A stretch of DNA of 43,103 nucleotides from an uncultured Oscillospiraceae bacterium (GTDB lineage: Bacteria > Bacillota > Clostridia > Oscillospirales > Acutalibacteraceae): positions 1 to 43,103 of the forward strand of contig USGT01000009.1 in assembly GCA_900554335.1 (NCBI GenBank), in the 5' to 3' direction. Positions 23,584 to 32,282 of this stretch are shown here, piece after piece (position 1 is the stretch's first letter; every line of letters starts with the position of its first letter). A program made the position numbers and the translations under genes. A model generated the notes under the pieces. The model made no database searches. It was not told the DNA's origin and saw nothing but the letters and a program-made list of their open reading frames with translations.

Positions 23584-24846
23584 ATGATGTCGCAGTTAAT
23601 AATCGAAGGTTCAAGGCGTCTTGACGGAGAAATTAAAGTTCAAGGAGCAAAAAATAGCGTGCTTCCCATTTTAGCATCTTGTATAATGTGTAGGGATGAG
23701 TGTATAATTCATAATTGTCCCCATATTTCAGATGTCGATGTTACGATTAAGGTTCTTAAATATTTAGGTTGCAAAACAAAATTCGAAGGAAACACTTTAA
23801 CAGTGGATTCTTCAGGGATTTCTAAATGCGATATTCCTGAATTTTTAATGAGAGAAATGAGGTCATCAATAATATTTTTAGGTGCGCTTGTTTCACTGAT
23901 GGGAAAGGCAAAACTTTCTTTGCCTGGAGGTTGCGAGCTTGGCCCAAGGCCGATTGATTTGCACCTTGATGGCCTGAGGCAAATGGGCTTAACGGTGAAT
24001 GAAAGCCACGGCGTGCTTGAATGCGAAACTAATCTAGGCCTTAGAGGGTGCAATATTGTGCTTTCTTTCCCGAGTGTTGGCGCTACTGAAAATTTAATTC
24101 TTGCGGCGGTTTGCGCAAAGGGCACGACTGTCATCACTAATGCAGCAAAAGAGCCTGAAATAATGGATCTTATAAACTTTTTGAATAAATGCGGCGCAAA
24201 AATAAAATGCTCTGAGGGCAGCGTGATAACCATTGAAGGAGTTAGCAAACTTCATGGAGCAGAGCACAGCATAATGCCTGACAGAATAGTTGCAATAACC
24301 TATATGGCTGCGTGCGGAGTTACTGCAGGAAGCTTGGTGCTTAGCGGCATTTCGGAAGAATGCATAAGCTGCGCAGTTCCTATTTTTGAAGAAGCCGGCT
24401 GTATTCTCAGATTTTCAAGCGACAAAAACAGCCTTAAAATAGACGCTCCCGCGAGGCCTTACTTCAACAGGTTGATAAGAACCATGCCTTACCCTGGTTT
24501 CCCGACGGATGCCCAAGCGCCTGTTATGGCAATGACAACCATTGCAGACGGAAGAAGCATGTTCGTTGAGAATATTTTCTCGGATAGATACAAACATGTC
24601 GGCGAACTTTTGCGGCTCGGAGCGGACATTAAGGTTGAAGATAAAGTTGCGATTGTTGACGGCGTTAAAAGGCTTTCAGGCGCGAAGGTTAAAGCCATGG
24701 ACCTAAGAGGTGCGGCTAGCCTGGTCGTTGCAGGTTTGTGCGCCGAAGGAACAACCGTTATAACGAACCTTAAACATCTCGACAGAGGGTATGAAAACAT
24801 TGAAGAAAACTTAACTAAGATTGGAGCGAGCATAAGAAGAGAGTAA
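23584..24846 (+). CDS. murA: UDP-N-acetylglucosamine 1-carboxyvinyltransferase (MurA), second copy
   Basis: 420 residues. The same reaction as the copy at 20056, and the catalytic Cys is kept in LPGGCELGPRPIDLH near residues 118-132. The two proteins are clearly diverged paralogues rather than a recent duplication. Gram-positive low-GC bacteria commonly carry two MurA forms. This copy sits in the division/sporulation cluster, directly in front of divIB (one base between them). GAGGGG is about nine bases upstream of the ATG pair at 23584/23587. Confidence 0.94.
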   Translation: MMSQLIIEGSRRLDGEIKVQGAKNSVLPILASCIMCRDECIIHNCPHISDVDVTIKVLKYLGCKTKFEGNTLTVDSSGISKCDIPEFLMREMRSSIIFLGALVSLMGKAKLSLPGGCELGPRPIDLHLDGLRQMGLTVNESHGVLECETNLGLRGCNIVLSFPSVGATENLILAAVCAKGTTVITNAAKEPEIMDLINFLNKCGAKIKCSEGSVITIEGVSKLHGAEHSIMPDRIVAITYMAACGVTAGSLVLSGISEECISCAVPIFEEAGCILRFSSDKNSLKIDAPARPYFNRLIRTMPYPGFPTDAQAPVMAMTTIADGRSMFVENIFSDRYKHVGELLRLGADIKVEDKVAIVDGVKRLSGAKVKAMDLRGAASLVVAGLCAEGTTVITNLKHLDRGYENIEENLTKIGASIRRE

Positions 24847-24847
24847 G

Positions 24848-25627
24848 ATGAAAAAAAGACGATTAAACAAGGCAAAAATGCGAAGAAAAAAATTGATAGG
24901 CAGAGGAATTATAATTATTGTTCCCGTTATGGTGGTTTTCCTAGCGGTTTTTGGTGTTTCAAAGCTGCTTGGAGCGATTTTCGCAGTCAGTGATATATAT
25001 GCAACCGGGAGCGTTTATTATGATAAAGAAGAAATTGCCGAGGTTTCAGGAATAAAAAAAGGCGATAATTTAATTTTCCTTGACACTCAAACGGCGGAAA
25101 AGAAAATTTGCCGTGAGCTTCCTTACGTTGAATCGGCAAAAGTTATAAAATCAATGCCAAATAGCGTTAAAATTGAAACTCAGATTGCAAAGCCTAGGGC
25201 TTCGCTTGTGAATAACGGCGAATACTTTTTGATAAATAAAGATTTTAAGATTCTTGAAAAGAAATCAGAGCCAACCCCGGAAATAATTGATGTTACGGGC
25301 GCTAAATTTTCGGTTTCTGAAGAAAATGAGATAATTTTTGAGGATAAAGACGATAAGAAAATAATTGATGAAGCTCTTAATTCTTTTGAGGTTAACAGTC
25401 TTTACGGCCTAAAGCAGCTTGATATTTCGGATAAAAATAATATTACAGCAAATTACGCCGGAAGAGTTACCATAAATTTCGGAGGAAAAAGAGACTTTGA
25501 TTACAAGGCATTGACGGCTCATGAGCTTCTAACCAAAAAGATAAGGGAAGAAGAAAGCGGCACGCTTGACCTTAGCAAACTAGGCGAAAACAACCGTTCT
25601 TACTTTACCTTGGAATCAAATAAATAA
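24848..25627 (+). CDS. divIB: Cell-division protein DivIB/FtsQ
   Basis: 259 residues. Basic cytosolic N-terminus (KKRRLNKAKMRRKKLIGRG), one membrane helix (about 20-42), then a POTRA domain (FAVSDIYATGSVYYDKEEIA, then EVSGIKKGDNLIFLDT) and the beta domain. It scaffolds the FtsQ-FtsB/DivIC-FtsL divisome complex. ATG start, one base after the murA2 stop. The partner divIC lies 2.2 kb downstream. Confidence 0.9.
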   Translation: MKKRRLNKAKMRRKKLIGRGIIIIVPVMVVFLAVFGVSKLLGAIFAVSDIYATGSVYYDKEEIAEVSGIKKGDNLIFLDTQTAEKKICRELPYVESAKVIKSMPNSVKIETQIAKPRASLVNNGEYFLINKDFKILEKKSEPTPEIIDVTGAKFSVSEENEIIFEDKDDKKIIDEALNSFEVNSLYGLKQLDISDKNNITANYAGRVTINFGGKRDFDYKALTAHELLTKKIREEESGTLDLSKLGENNRSYFTLESNK

Positions 25628-25648
25628 AATAAAAGTGAGGTTTTTAAT

Positions 25649-26881
25649 ATTTTTAATTTTAGTGAAAAAACGCAGGAAATAGCTTCTTTAGCAATGCAAA
25701 AATGCAAAGAAAAATTCAGCGAAATTGAAAAAATAAAAGAAATAAATTCCCAAAAAGTTTTGAAAGCGTTTATTGAAAGCAAAATTAGCGAAAGCCATTT
25801 CATGCCAACCAGCGGCTATGGTTACAGCGACCGCGGAAGAGAAAAATTAAGCGAGCTTTTTTCGAAGATTTTTAAAACCGAAGATGCTCTGGTTGGTGCG
25901 GGCTTCGTTAGCGGCACGCATGCGCTTAGCACGGCTCTTTTTGGCGTTTTAAGGCCTGGGGATAAAATCCTTAGCGTTACAGGCAACCCTTACGACACAA
26001 TGAAAGACGTTATCGAAGGCAAAAATTTTGGTTCTCTTGCTGAGTTTGGCATTACTTTTGATTACATAGAGCTTGACTGCGAAAATTACTATGAAAAGCT
26101 GAAAGAAAAGCTCCAAAGCGGCTTTAAAGCTATTTATATTCAGCGTTCGAGGGGTTACAGCCTCAGGAATTCTCTTTTGTGCGAAGAAATTGGCAAAATA
26201 ATTTCTTTTGCTAAGAATATTGACCCTAACGTTATAGCAATTGTTGACAACTGCTACGGTGAATTTGCTCAAACTCGCGAGCCAAGTGAATTCGGTGCGG
26301 ACCTTATTATAGGTTCACTTATAAAAAACCCTGGGGGAGGAATTGCCAACTGCGGAGGCTACATTGCCGGAAGGCATGATCTTGTTGAGCTTTGCGGTTA
26401 CAGGCTGACTGCCCCTGGAATAGGCCGTGAAATCGGGGCTAACCCTTACGGCCTTAAAGACATTTTCATGGGCGTTTATAACGCTCCCACAGTTGTGGGC
26501 GAAGCTTTAAAAACCGCAGTTTTTGCATCTGCTGCTTTTGAAATCATGGGGTTTGAAGTCTTCCCGAAATGCACTGACCCTCGCGCTGACATTGTGCAGT
26601 CTGTGGTTCTTGGAAACGAAAAAAATCTGGTTTCATTTTGCAGGGGAATCCAGCAAGGTTCGCCGGTTGATTCTTTCGTTTGCCCGGAACCTTGGGATAT
26701 GCCGGGCTATGAAAATCAGGTTGTTATGGCTGCGGGGAATTTCATTTCTGGTTCATCAATCGAGCTTTCGGCCGACGGCCCAATTCGCGAGCCCTTTGCA
26801 GTTTGGGTTCAGGGCGGAACTATTTTTGCTTGCGCTAAAATTGGCATAATGAACGCAATTGAAGAAATTTTTAATAAATAA
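25649..26881 (+). CDS. PLP-dependent methionine gamma-lyase-like protein (aluminium-resistance family), rare ATT start
   Basis: 410 residues from an ATT codon. The family (PF06838) is annotated as aluminium resistance or Met gamma-lyase-like; its true substrate is uncertain. The PLP site is seen in DLIIGSLIKNPGGG with the Schiff-base Lys near residue 229, AIVDNCYGEF near 200, and GFVSGTHALSTALFG near 75. Start choice: the first ATG (25694) would remove the conserved start FNFSEKTQEIA. In frame upstream there is only ATT at 25649, with GTGAGG eight bases before it. It sits between divIB and yabP; a role in that cluster is unclear. Confidence 0.85.
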   Translation: MFNFSEKTQEIASLAMQKCKEKFSEIEKIKEINSQKVLKAFIESKISESHFMPTSGYGYSDRGREKLSELFSKIFKTEDALVGAGFVSGTHALSTALFGVLRPGDKILSVTGNPYDTMKDVIEGKNFGSLAEFGITFDYIELDCENYYEKLKEKLQSGFKAIYIQRSRGYSLRNSLLCEEIGKIISFAKNIDPNVIAIVDNCYGEFAQTREPSEFGADLIIGSLIKNPGGGIANCGGYIAGRHDLVELCGYRLTAPGIGREIGANPYGLKDIFMGVYNAPTVVGEALKTAVFASAAFEIMGFEVFPKCTDPRADIVQSVVLGNEKNLVSFCRGIQQGSPVDSFVCPEPWDMPGYENQVVMAAGNFISGSSIELSADGPIREPFAVWVQGGTIFACAKIGIMNAIEEIFNK

Positions 26882-26948
26882 GTGCTATTTTGAAAGGTTT
26901 GATTCATAAATATTTTTAAGTCTCTTAATTCTTTGGAGGTTGATAATT

Positions 26949-27248
26949 TTGAATACAGGCTCAAGAGAAGAAACGAAAAAATGCCCGAAACTACCGCATA
27001 ATTTAACGCTTGAAGGCAGGAAACAGCTTGTGATAAGCGGGGTCACGGCAGTTGATAATTTCGACGATAAAACAATTCAGGCAATGACGAGCATGGGCGA
27101 GCTGACCATAAAAGGCGAGAATCTTAACATTAAAAAACTTTGTCTTGAAGATCTCGGGGACTTAGAAATCGAAGGGAAAATTTCATCTCTTTCTTACAGC
27201 GAAAAAGGGCAAGGCCCAGAAGGATTTTTTTCAAAATTATTTAAGTAA
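26949..27248 (+). CDS. yabP: Sporulation protein YabP
   Basis: 99 residues from TTG 26949, with GGAGG nine bases upstream; the earlier TTG at 26940 would touch that site. The YabP core is LPHNLTLEGRKQLVISGVTA, then VDNFDDKTIQAMTSMGELTI and GENLNIKKL. YabP and YabQ are mother-cell proteins needed for spore cortex formation in Bacillus. The C-terminal 20 residues (SYSEKGQGPEGFFSKLFK) are a longer tail than usual. yabQ follows at once. Confidence 0.9.
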   Translation: MNTGSREETKKCPKLPHNLTLEGRKQLVISGVTAVDNFDDKTIQAMTSMGELTIKGENLNIKKLCLEDLGDLEIEGKISSLSYSEKGQGPEGFFSKLFK

Positions 27249-27260
27249 GGTTGATGTTTT

Positions 27261-27644
27261 TTGCAAGAATCTCTCACTTCACAAATTCTCATTTTTGTTT
27301 ATTCTTTGGCTCTTGGAATGTTCCTAGGCTTTGCATACGATATTTTTAGAATCATCCGCATGGTTATAAATTCAAGGAATATAGCTATTTTTATTCAAGA
27401 TGTTTTGTATTTTATTTTAAGCGGTGGCGTGACTTTCCTTTTCGTTTTAAGCGTTAACAGCGGCAACTCGCGGTTTTATATTTTGGCTGGCGAAGGCATT
27501 GGCTGGATAGCCTACCATATTACGATTGGCGAAATTATTTACAAATGTTCGAATAAAACGGTTAATTTCGTAAAATCTAAAATAGCGGCTTTGAAAAACA
27601 AATTTCTGAAAAAATTTTCTAAGCGTAATAATGATACTAAATAA
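27261..27644 (+). CDS. yabQ: Spore cortex protein YabQ
   Basis: 127 residues, four hydrophobic segments (FVYSLALGMFLGFAYDIFRI, then VLYFILSGGVTFLFVLSV and ILAGEGIGWIAYHIT), and a basic tail. The FLGFAYDIFRIIR motif is typical of YabQ, an integral membrane protein needed for the spore cortex. TTG start; the binding site AAGG is 11 bases upstream and weak. Order yabP-yabQ-divIC-S1 is the same as in Bacillus. Confidence 0.85.
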   Translation: MQESLTSQILIFVYSLALGMFLGFAYDIFRIIRMVINSRNIAIFIQDVLYFILSGGVTFLFVLSVNSGNSRFYILAGEGIGWIAYHITIGEIIYKCSNKTVNFVKSKIAALKNKFLKKFSKRNNDTK

Positions 27645-27700
27645 TTTTATTGTTTCAAAACATTTAAATTAATCAGTTTTGCACAAAAATAAAAAAAGAC

Positions 27701-27729
27701 TTGAATTTTTACATTTTTAACTGCATAAT
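27701..27729 (+). promoter_or_regulatory. Sigma-A promoter of divIC
   Basis: TTGAAT (27701-27706), 17-base spacer, CATAAT (27724-27729), preceded by TG (extended -10). It separates vegetative divIC expression from the sporulation genes upstream. Confidence 0.65.
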
Positions 27730-27790
27730 TAAAGTAATAGCTTTAAAAGGTCGGTGTGAATTACAGATTTGCTTGTAGGGAAGTTAGAAT

Positions 27791-28066
27791 ATGAAGTTTA
27801 AACTCAGAACTAAGAAAAATTTGCTTTTTAAGGTTGGTTTGGCATTGTTTGTTTTATACATAATTTTTTTGCTTGTGAGCCTTTTTATGAAGTTGCAAGG
27901 TAAAAAAGCGGAAGTAAGTGAGATAGACGGGCAAATCGCGGTCGAAAAAAGCAGAAATGAGGAGATTTCAGGCAAATTGGCTGAAGAAAGCTCCGGTGAA
28001 AATTCAGAGTCTCAAAATGAAGCGCCGCAGGGCAATATGAGAGTTTATGAGAACGTTGTAAGATAA
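27791..28066 (+). CDS. divIC: Septum formation initiator DivIC/FtsB-like protein
   Basis: 91 residues: basic N-terminus, one membrane helix (KVGLALFVLYIIFLLVSLF, residues 15-33) and a helical coiled-coil stretch to about residue 62. It then becomes a Ser/Glu/Asn-rich tail ending MRVYENVVR. The usual C-terminal signature of the family (…DPxYIExxAR…LG) is reduced, so the C-terminus is divergent. Position between yabQ and the S1 gene is the Bacillus order and supports the call. It would pair with FtsL and DivIB in the divisome. Confidence 0.8.
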   Translation: MKFKLRTKKNLLFKVGLALFVLYIIFLLVSLFMKLQGKKAEVSEIDGQIAVEKSRNEEISGKLAEESSGENSESQNEAPQGNMRVYENVVR

Positions 28067-28091
28067 TAATTTAAGGAGGAAATAATTTTTT

Positions 28092-28496
28092 ATGCAACTC
28101 GAAGTGGGAGCTATAGCGAGTGGAAAGGTTTCGCGAATTACAAAGTTTGGGGCATTTGTTGAGCTTGAAAACGGCAAAACGGGCCTTGTGCACATTTCAG
28201 AAATATCAAATGGGTTTGTTAAGCAAGTTGAAGACCATTTGAAAGAAGGCCAGGAAGTTAAGGTTAAAATCGTTGGAATAGGCGAAAACGGCAAGATTGA
28301 ACTTTCGATTAAACGCCTTTCAGAAGAGGGCGAAAGAAGGCAAGCTCAGCGCGAAGAAATGAGGAAGAAAGCTTCTGAAACTAAGTTTGAAGACATGATG
28401 AATAAGTTCAAAAGATTAAGTGACGATAAACTTTTGGATTTCAAAAAGAAATCAGAGCCGAGAAAAGGCCGCGTTAATCATAAAAATGGAATATAG
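28092..28496 (+). CDS. yabR: S1 RNA-binding domain protein (YabR-like)
   Basis: 134 residues. Residues 3-76 are a full S1 domain: VGAIASGKVSRITKFGAFVE, then TGLVHISEIS and LKEGQEVKVKIVGI. The rest is a Lys/Glu/Arg-rich tail. It is the general-stress type S1 protein that follows divIC in Firmicutes. AAGGAGG sits about 12 bases before the ATG. A terminator follows. Confidence 0.88.
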   Translation: MQLEVGAIASGKVSRITKFGAFVELENGKTGLVHISEISNGFVKQVEDHLKEGQEVKVKIVGIGENGKIELSIKRLSEEGERRQAQREEMRKKASETKFEDMMNKFKRLSDDKLLDFKKKSEPRKGRVNHKNGI

Positions 28497-28528
28497 TACT
28501 AAAATTATTTAAAATAAGCTCTTCTCAA

Positions 28529-28572
28529 GGGCATCATGTATAAATGCATGGTGCTCTGATTATTTTTGTTGT
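28529..28572 (+). terminator. Terminator after the S1 protein gene
   Basis: GGGCATCATG (28529-28538) pairs with CATGGTGCTC (28547-28556) over ten positions, three of them with G-T. A T-rich run with a short gap (TGATTATTTTTG) follows. Confidence 0.6.
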
Positions 28573-28631
28573 AAATAAGTTGCAAAGAGTGTAAAATTAA
28601 AGGGTATATATAAATTTTACGGAGGCATGAA

Positions 28632-29471
28632 ATGAAAATTAAATTTACTAAGATGCATGGTTGCGGAAATGATTATGTCTACATAGATTGCATGGAAAAA
28701 CTGCTTGAGAACCCGGCAAGACTCAGCACGATTCTTTCTGACAGAAGAAAGAGCATCGGCGGGGATGGAATCATTTTGATTGAGCCTTCAGACTGTGCAG
28801 AAGCTAAAATGAGGATTTTTAATAAAGATGGTAGCGAAGGAAAAATGTGCGGAAACGGCATCAGATGCGTTGCTAAATATCTTTTTGATAAAGGCCTTTG
28901 CAAAGACCCAAAAAGCATAAAAATTGAAACTTTGAGCGGCGTTAAAACGCTTGAAATAACTGAAAATAACGGCAATGAAGCTAATGTTAAGGTTAACATG
29001 GGCAAACCGAGCTTCAAGCCTTCTGAGATTCCTGTTGTTGCAAACAAAGAAAAGCTCGTGAGCGAGCCTATAACCATTGATGGGAATAAATATGAAATAA
29101 CTTGCGTTTCAGTTGGTAACCCTCACTGCGTTATATTCCTTGATGAGGTTTATTCTGCGAACGTTAGAGAAATCGGCTCGCAGCTTTCAGCGAATACTAT
29201 GTTCCCTGAAGGGGTTAACGTTGAGTTTGCAAGCATCGTGGATAAAAACAACATAACCATGAGAGTTTGGGAACGCGGAAGCGGCGAAACACTTGCTTGC
29301 GGAAGCGGCGCATGCGCTACGGTTATTGCAGCGGTTGAAAACGGCTTTTGCGAAAAAGGCACCGACGTTACCGTTCATTTAAGAGGCGGAAAGCTTAAAG
29401 TAAATTATGGCGAAGAAGTATTTTTAATAGGAAATGCAACGAAAGTTTTTGAGGGGGAAATTGAAATATGA
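28632..29471 (+). CDS. dapF: Diaminopimelate epimerase
   Basis: 279 residues. It interconverts LL- and meso-diaminopimelate for lysine and peptidoglycan. Both catalytic cysteines are present: EGKMCGNGIRC near residue 73 and LACGSGACAT near 222. The N-terminus, KFTKMHGCGNDYVYID, is typical. ATG start with ACGGAGGC seven bases upstream. It overlaps pyrG by four bases and heads the long run that ends with the polyamine transporter; dapL two genes later supplies its substrate. Confidence 0.95.
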   Translation: MKIKFTKMHGCGNDYVYIDCMEKLLENPARLSTILSDRRKSIGGDGIILIEPSDCAEAKMRIFNKDGSEGKMCGNGIRCVAKYLFDKGLCKDPKSIKIETLSGVKTLEITENNGNEANVKVNMGKPSFKPSEIPVVANKEKLVSEPITIDGNKYEITCVSVGNPHCVIFLDEVYSANVREIGSQLSANTMFPEGVNVEFASIVDKNNITMRVWERGSGETLACGSGACATVIAAVENGFCEKGTDVTVHLRGGKLKVNYGEEVFLIGNATKVFEGEIEI

Positions 29472-31093
29472 TAAAAAAATATATATTTGTAACAGGTGGC
29501 GTTGTTTCAGGCCTTGGAAAGGGCATCACAGCTGCATCGCTCGGAAGACTTCTTAAATCAAGGGGCCTTAAGGTTACAGCTCAGAAGCTCGACCCTTACA
29601 TTAACGTTGACCCGGGCACAATGAGCCCTTATCAACACGGCGAAGTTTTCGTTACTGAAGATGGCGCTGAAACTGACCTTGACCTTGGCCACTATGAAAG
29701 ATTCATCGACGAAAATTTGAATAAATATTCGAACCTCACAACCGGAAAGGTTTACTGGAATGTTCTTAACAAAGAAAGAAGAGGCGAATATTTGGGCGAA
29801 ACGATTCAGGTTATTCCGCACATAACCAACGAAATTAAAAAATTTATATATTCAGTAGGCGAAAAATCTGGCGCAGACGTTGTTATCACTGAAATTGGTG
29901 GAACAATCGGAGATATCGAAAGCCAGCCTTTCGTTGAGGCTATTCGCCAGATTTCAATTGAAGTTGGCTTAGAAAACTGCCTTTTCATTCATGTTACTTT
30001 GATTCCTTACATTTCAGGCTCGAATGAATATAAATCAAAACCAACCCAGCACTCCGTGAAAGAACTTCGTTCGCTTGGAATTAACCCTGACATTTTGGTT
30101 GCAAGATGCAGCGCTCCGCTTAGCAAGAGCATCAGGGAAAAAATCTCGCTATTTTGCAATATTAAACCTGATTGCGTTATTGAAAATTCGGACGCTCCTT
30201 CGCTTTATTTTGTTCCTTCGATGCTTGAAAAGAGCAATTTTTCGGATATCGTTTGCCGTGAGCTCGATATCCATGCTGAAAAATGCGACATGACCGAGTG
30301 GAACGAAATGATTGAAAGAATCAAAAAAAGAAGCAAGGAAGTTACGATTGCCCTTGTTGGGAAATACGTTCAGCTTCATGACGCTTACCTTTCAGTTGCC
30401 GAGGCTCTTCAGCATGGTGGTTTTGAAACTGAAACAAAAGTTAACATAAAATGGGTTGATTCTGAGCTCGTTACCGAATATACAGTTGCTAATTTGCTCG
30501 GCGATTGCCAAGGGATTTTAGTTCCGGGAGGGTTCGGTTCAAGAGGCGTTGAAGGCAAAATTGCAGCAATAAAATACGCAAGAGAAAACAATATTCCTTT
30601 CTTGGGAATTTGCCTTGGAATGCAGGCTGCGGTTATTGAATTTGCAAGAAATGTTCTTAAACTTGAAGATGCTCATTCGAGCGAATTTGCAGAAACCGAG
30701 AACCCTGTGATCAGTATAATGGACGACCAAAAAGACCAAACTAAAAAAGGCGGCACAATGCGTTTGGGTGCTTACCCATGCGAAGTTAAAGAAGGCTCTA
30801 TGCTTGAAAAAAGCTACGGCGCAAGCGAAGTTTTCGAGCGTCATCGTCATAGATATGAATTTAATAATAAATATCGTCAACTTTTCGAAGAAAATGGCAT
30901 GTCAATCAGCGGTGTTTCGCCGAATGGCGTTCTCGTTGAAGCGGTTGAAATTCCTGCAAATAATTTCTTCGTGGGCGTTCAGTATCACCCTGAATTCAAG
31001 AGCAGGCCAAACCATGCGCACCCTCTTTTCAGAGAATTCGTTAGAGCAGCCGGCAGCTATGAGGCTTCTTCGGAGGTAAAATTGGATGATTAA
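29468..31093 (+). CDS. pyrG: CTP synthase
   Basis: 541 residues. It makes CTP from UTP, ATP and glutamine. The synthetase half has TGGVVSGLGKGITAASLGRL and EIGGTIGDIES; the glutaminase half has the catalytic Cys in FLGICLGMQ near residue 381 and a C-terminal VQYHPEF. Starts in an ATGA overlap with dapF and overlaps dapL by 8 bases at its end. Nothing odd. Confidence 0.97.
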   Translation: MIKKYIFVTGGVVSGLGKGITAASLGRLLKSRGLKVTAQKLDPYINVDPGTMSPYQHGEVFVTEDGAETDLDLGHYERFIDENLNKYSNLTTGKVYWNVLNKERRGEYLGETIQVIPHITNEIKKFIYSVGEKSGADVVITEIGGTIGDIESQPFVEAIRQISIEVGLENCLFIHVTLIPYISGSNEYKSKPTQHSVKELRSLGINPDILVARCSAPLSKSIREKISLFCNIKPDCVIENSDAPSLYFVPSMLEKSNFSDIVCRELDIHAEKCDMTEWNEMIERIKKRSKEVTIALVGKYVQLHDAYLSVAEALQHGGFETETKVNIKWVDSELVTEYTVANLLGDCQGILVPGGFGSRGVEGKIAAIKYARENNIPFLGICLGMQAAVIEFARNVLKLEDAHSSEFAETENPVISIMDDQKDQTKKGGTMRLGAYPCEVKEGSMLEKSYGASEVFERHRHRYEFNNKYRQLFEENGMSISGVSPNGVLVEAVEIPANNFFVGVQYHPEFKSRPNHAHPLFREFVRAAGSYEASSEVKLDD

Positions 31094-32264
31094 GCTAAAC
31101 CCTAATCTTAAAAACCTTAAAAAGAATTATCTTTTCGTTGATATTCAAAAGAAAACTGATAAATTTATTTCCGAAAACCCTGACGCTGAAATTATCAAAA
31201 TGGGTATCGGCGACGTTACGCTTCCTCTCTGCGAAACCGTTGTTCAGGCTATGAAAAAAGCCGCTGAAGAAATGGGCAACAAAGAAACTTTCCGTGGTTA
31301 TGGACCTTATGAAGGCTATGAATTTTTGAAGGAAGCTATCAGCGAGAAATACAAAAGCTTCGGAGCCGAAATTGAGCCCAGTGAGGTTTACGTTTCGGAT
31401 GGCTCCAAAAATGATGTTGCTAATATTTTGGATATATTCGCAAAGGGTTCGGAAGTGCTCATTACTGACCCTGTTTACCCGGTTTACCTTGATTCGAACG
31501 TCATGGCGGGCAACAGCGTGAAGTACGCCGAGGCTACGAAAGATAATGATTTCTTGCCGATGCCTTCGGAAAAATCGGATATTATTTATCTTTGTTCGCC
31601 GAATAACCCAACCGGCGCGGTTTACACCAAAAAGCAGCTCAAAAAATGGGTTGATTTCGCAACCGAAAATGGCAGTTTAATTATTTTCGACGCAGCTTAT
31701 GAAGCTTTCATTGAAGACGAAAATTTGCCGCACAGCATTTTTGAAATCGAGGGCGCGGAAAAATGCGCTGTTGAGCTTTCTTCGTTCTCGAAGGCTGCAG
31801 GTTTCACGGGCGTTAGGTGCGCTTACATGATTATTCCAAACGAGCTTGAAATTTCGGGCGAAAAGCTTGGCGACGTTTGGCTCAGGCGTCAGTCAATTAA
31901 ATTCAACGGCGTTTCTTATGTTACTCAGGCGGCTGCTTTCGCTTCGCTTAGCGAAAAAGGCAAGGAAGAAACTGCAAAAGCCGTTAAATACTACAAAGAA
32001 AATGCGAAAATCATTGCAAAAGTTATGACCGAGCTCGGGCTTTACAACATTGGCTCAGAAAATTCGCCATATATATGGGTTAAGGCTCCAAATAGCATGA
32101 CTTCTTGGGAATTTTTCGATTATCTTTTAAAAGAAGCAAACATAGTCTGCACGCCGGGTTCAGGCTTCGGGCCGAGCGGTGAAGGTTTCGTTAGAATTTC
32201 ATCGTTTAACTCGCGTGAAAACACTTTGATTGCCGCAGAAAGACTCAAAAAATTAAAGTTTTAA
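31086..32264 (+). CDS. dapL: LL-diaminopimelate aminotransferase
   Basis: 392 residues, class I aminotransferase. It converts tetrahydrodipicolinate directly to LL-diaminopimelate, bypassing the acylated intermediates. Family features: MGIGDVTLPL near the N-terminus, GYGPYEG near residue 73, CSPNNPTGAVY near 172, PLP Lys in SSFSKAAGFTGVRCAY near 238. GGAGGT is eight bases before the ATG, inside the end of pyrG. Confidence 0.94.
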   Translation: MIKLNPNLKNLKKNYLFVDIQKKTDKFISENPDAEIIKMGIGDVTLPLCETVVQAMKKAAEEMGNKETFRGYGPYEGYEFLKEAISEKYKSFGAEIEPSEVYVSDGSKNDVANILDIFAKGSEVLITDPVYPVYLDSNVMAGNSVKYAEATKDNDFLPMPSEKSDIIYLCSPNNPTGAVYTKKQLKKWVDFATENGSLIIFDAAYEAFIEDENLPHSIFEIEGAEKCAVELSSFSKAAGFTGVRCAYMIIPNELEISGEKLGDVWLRRQSIKFNGVSYVTQAAAFASLSEKGKEETAKAVKYYKENAKIIAKVMTELGLYNIGSENSPYIWVKAPNSMTSWEFFDYLLKEANIVCTPGSGFGPSGEGFVRISSFNSRENTLIAAERLKKLKF

Positions 32265-32282
32265 AAAATTTAGGAGGATAAA

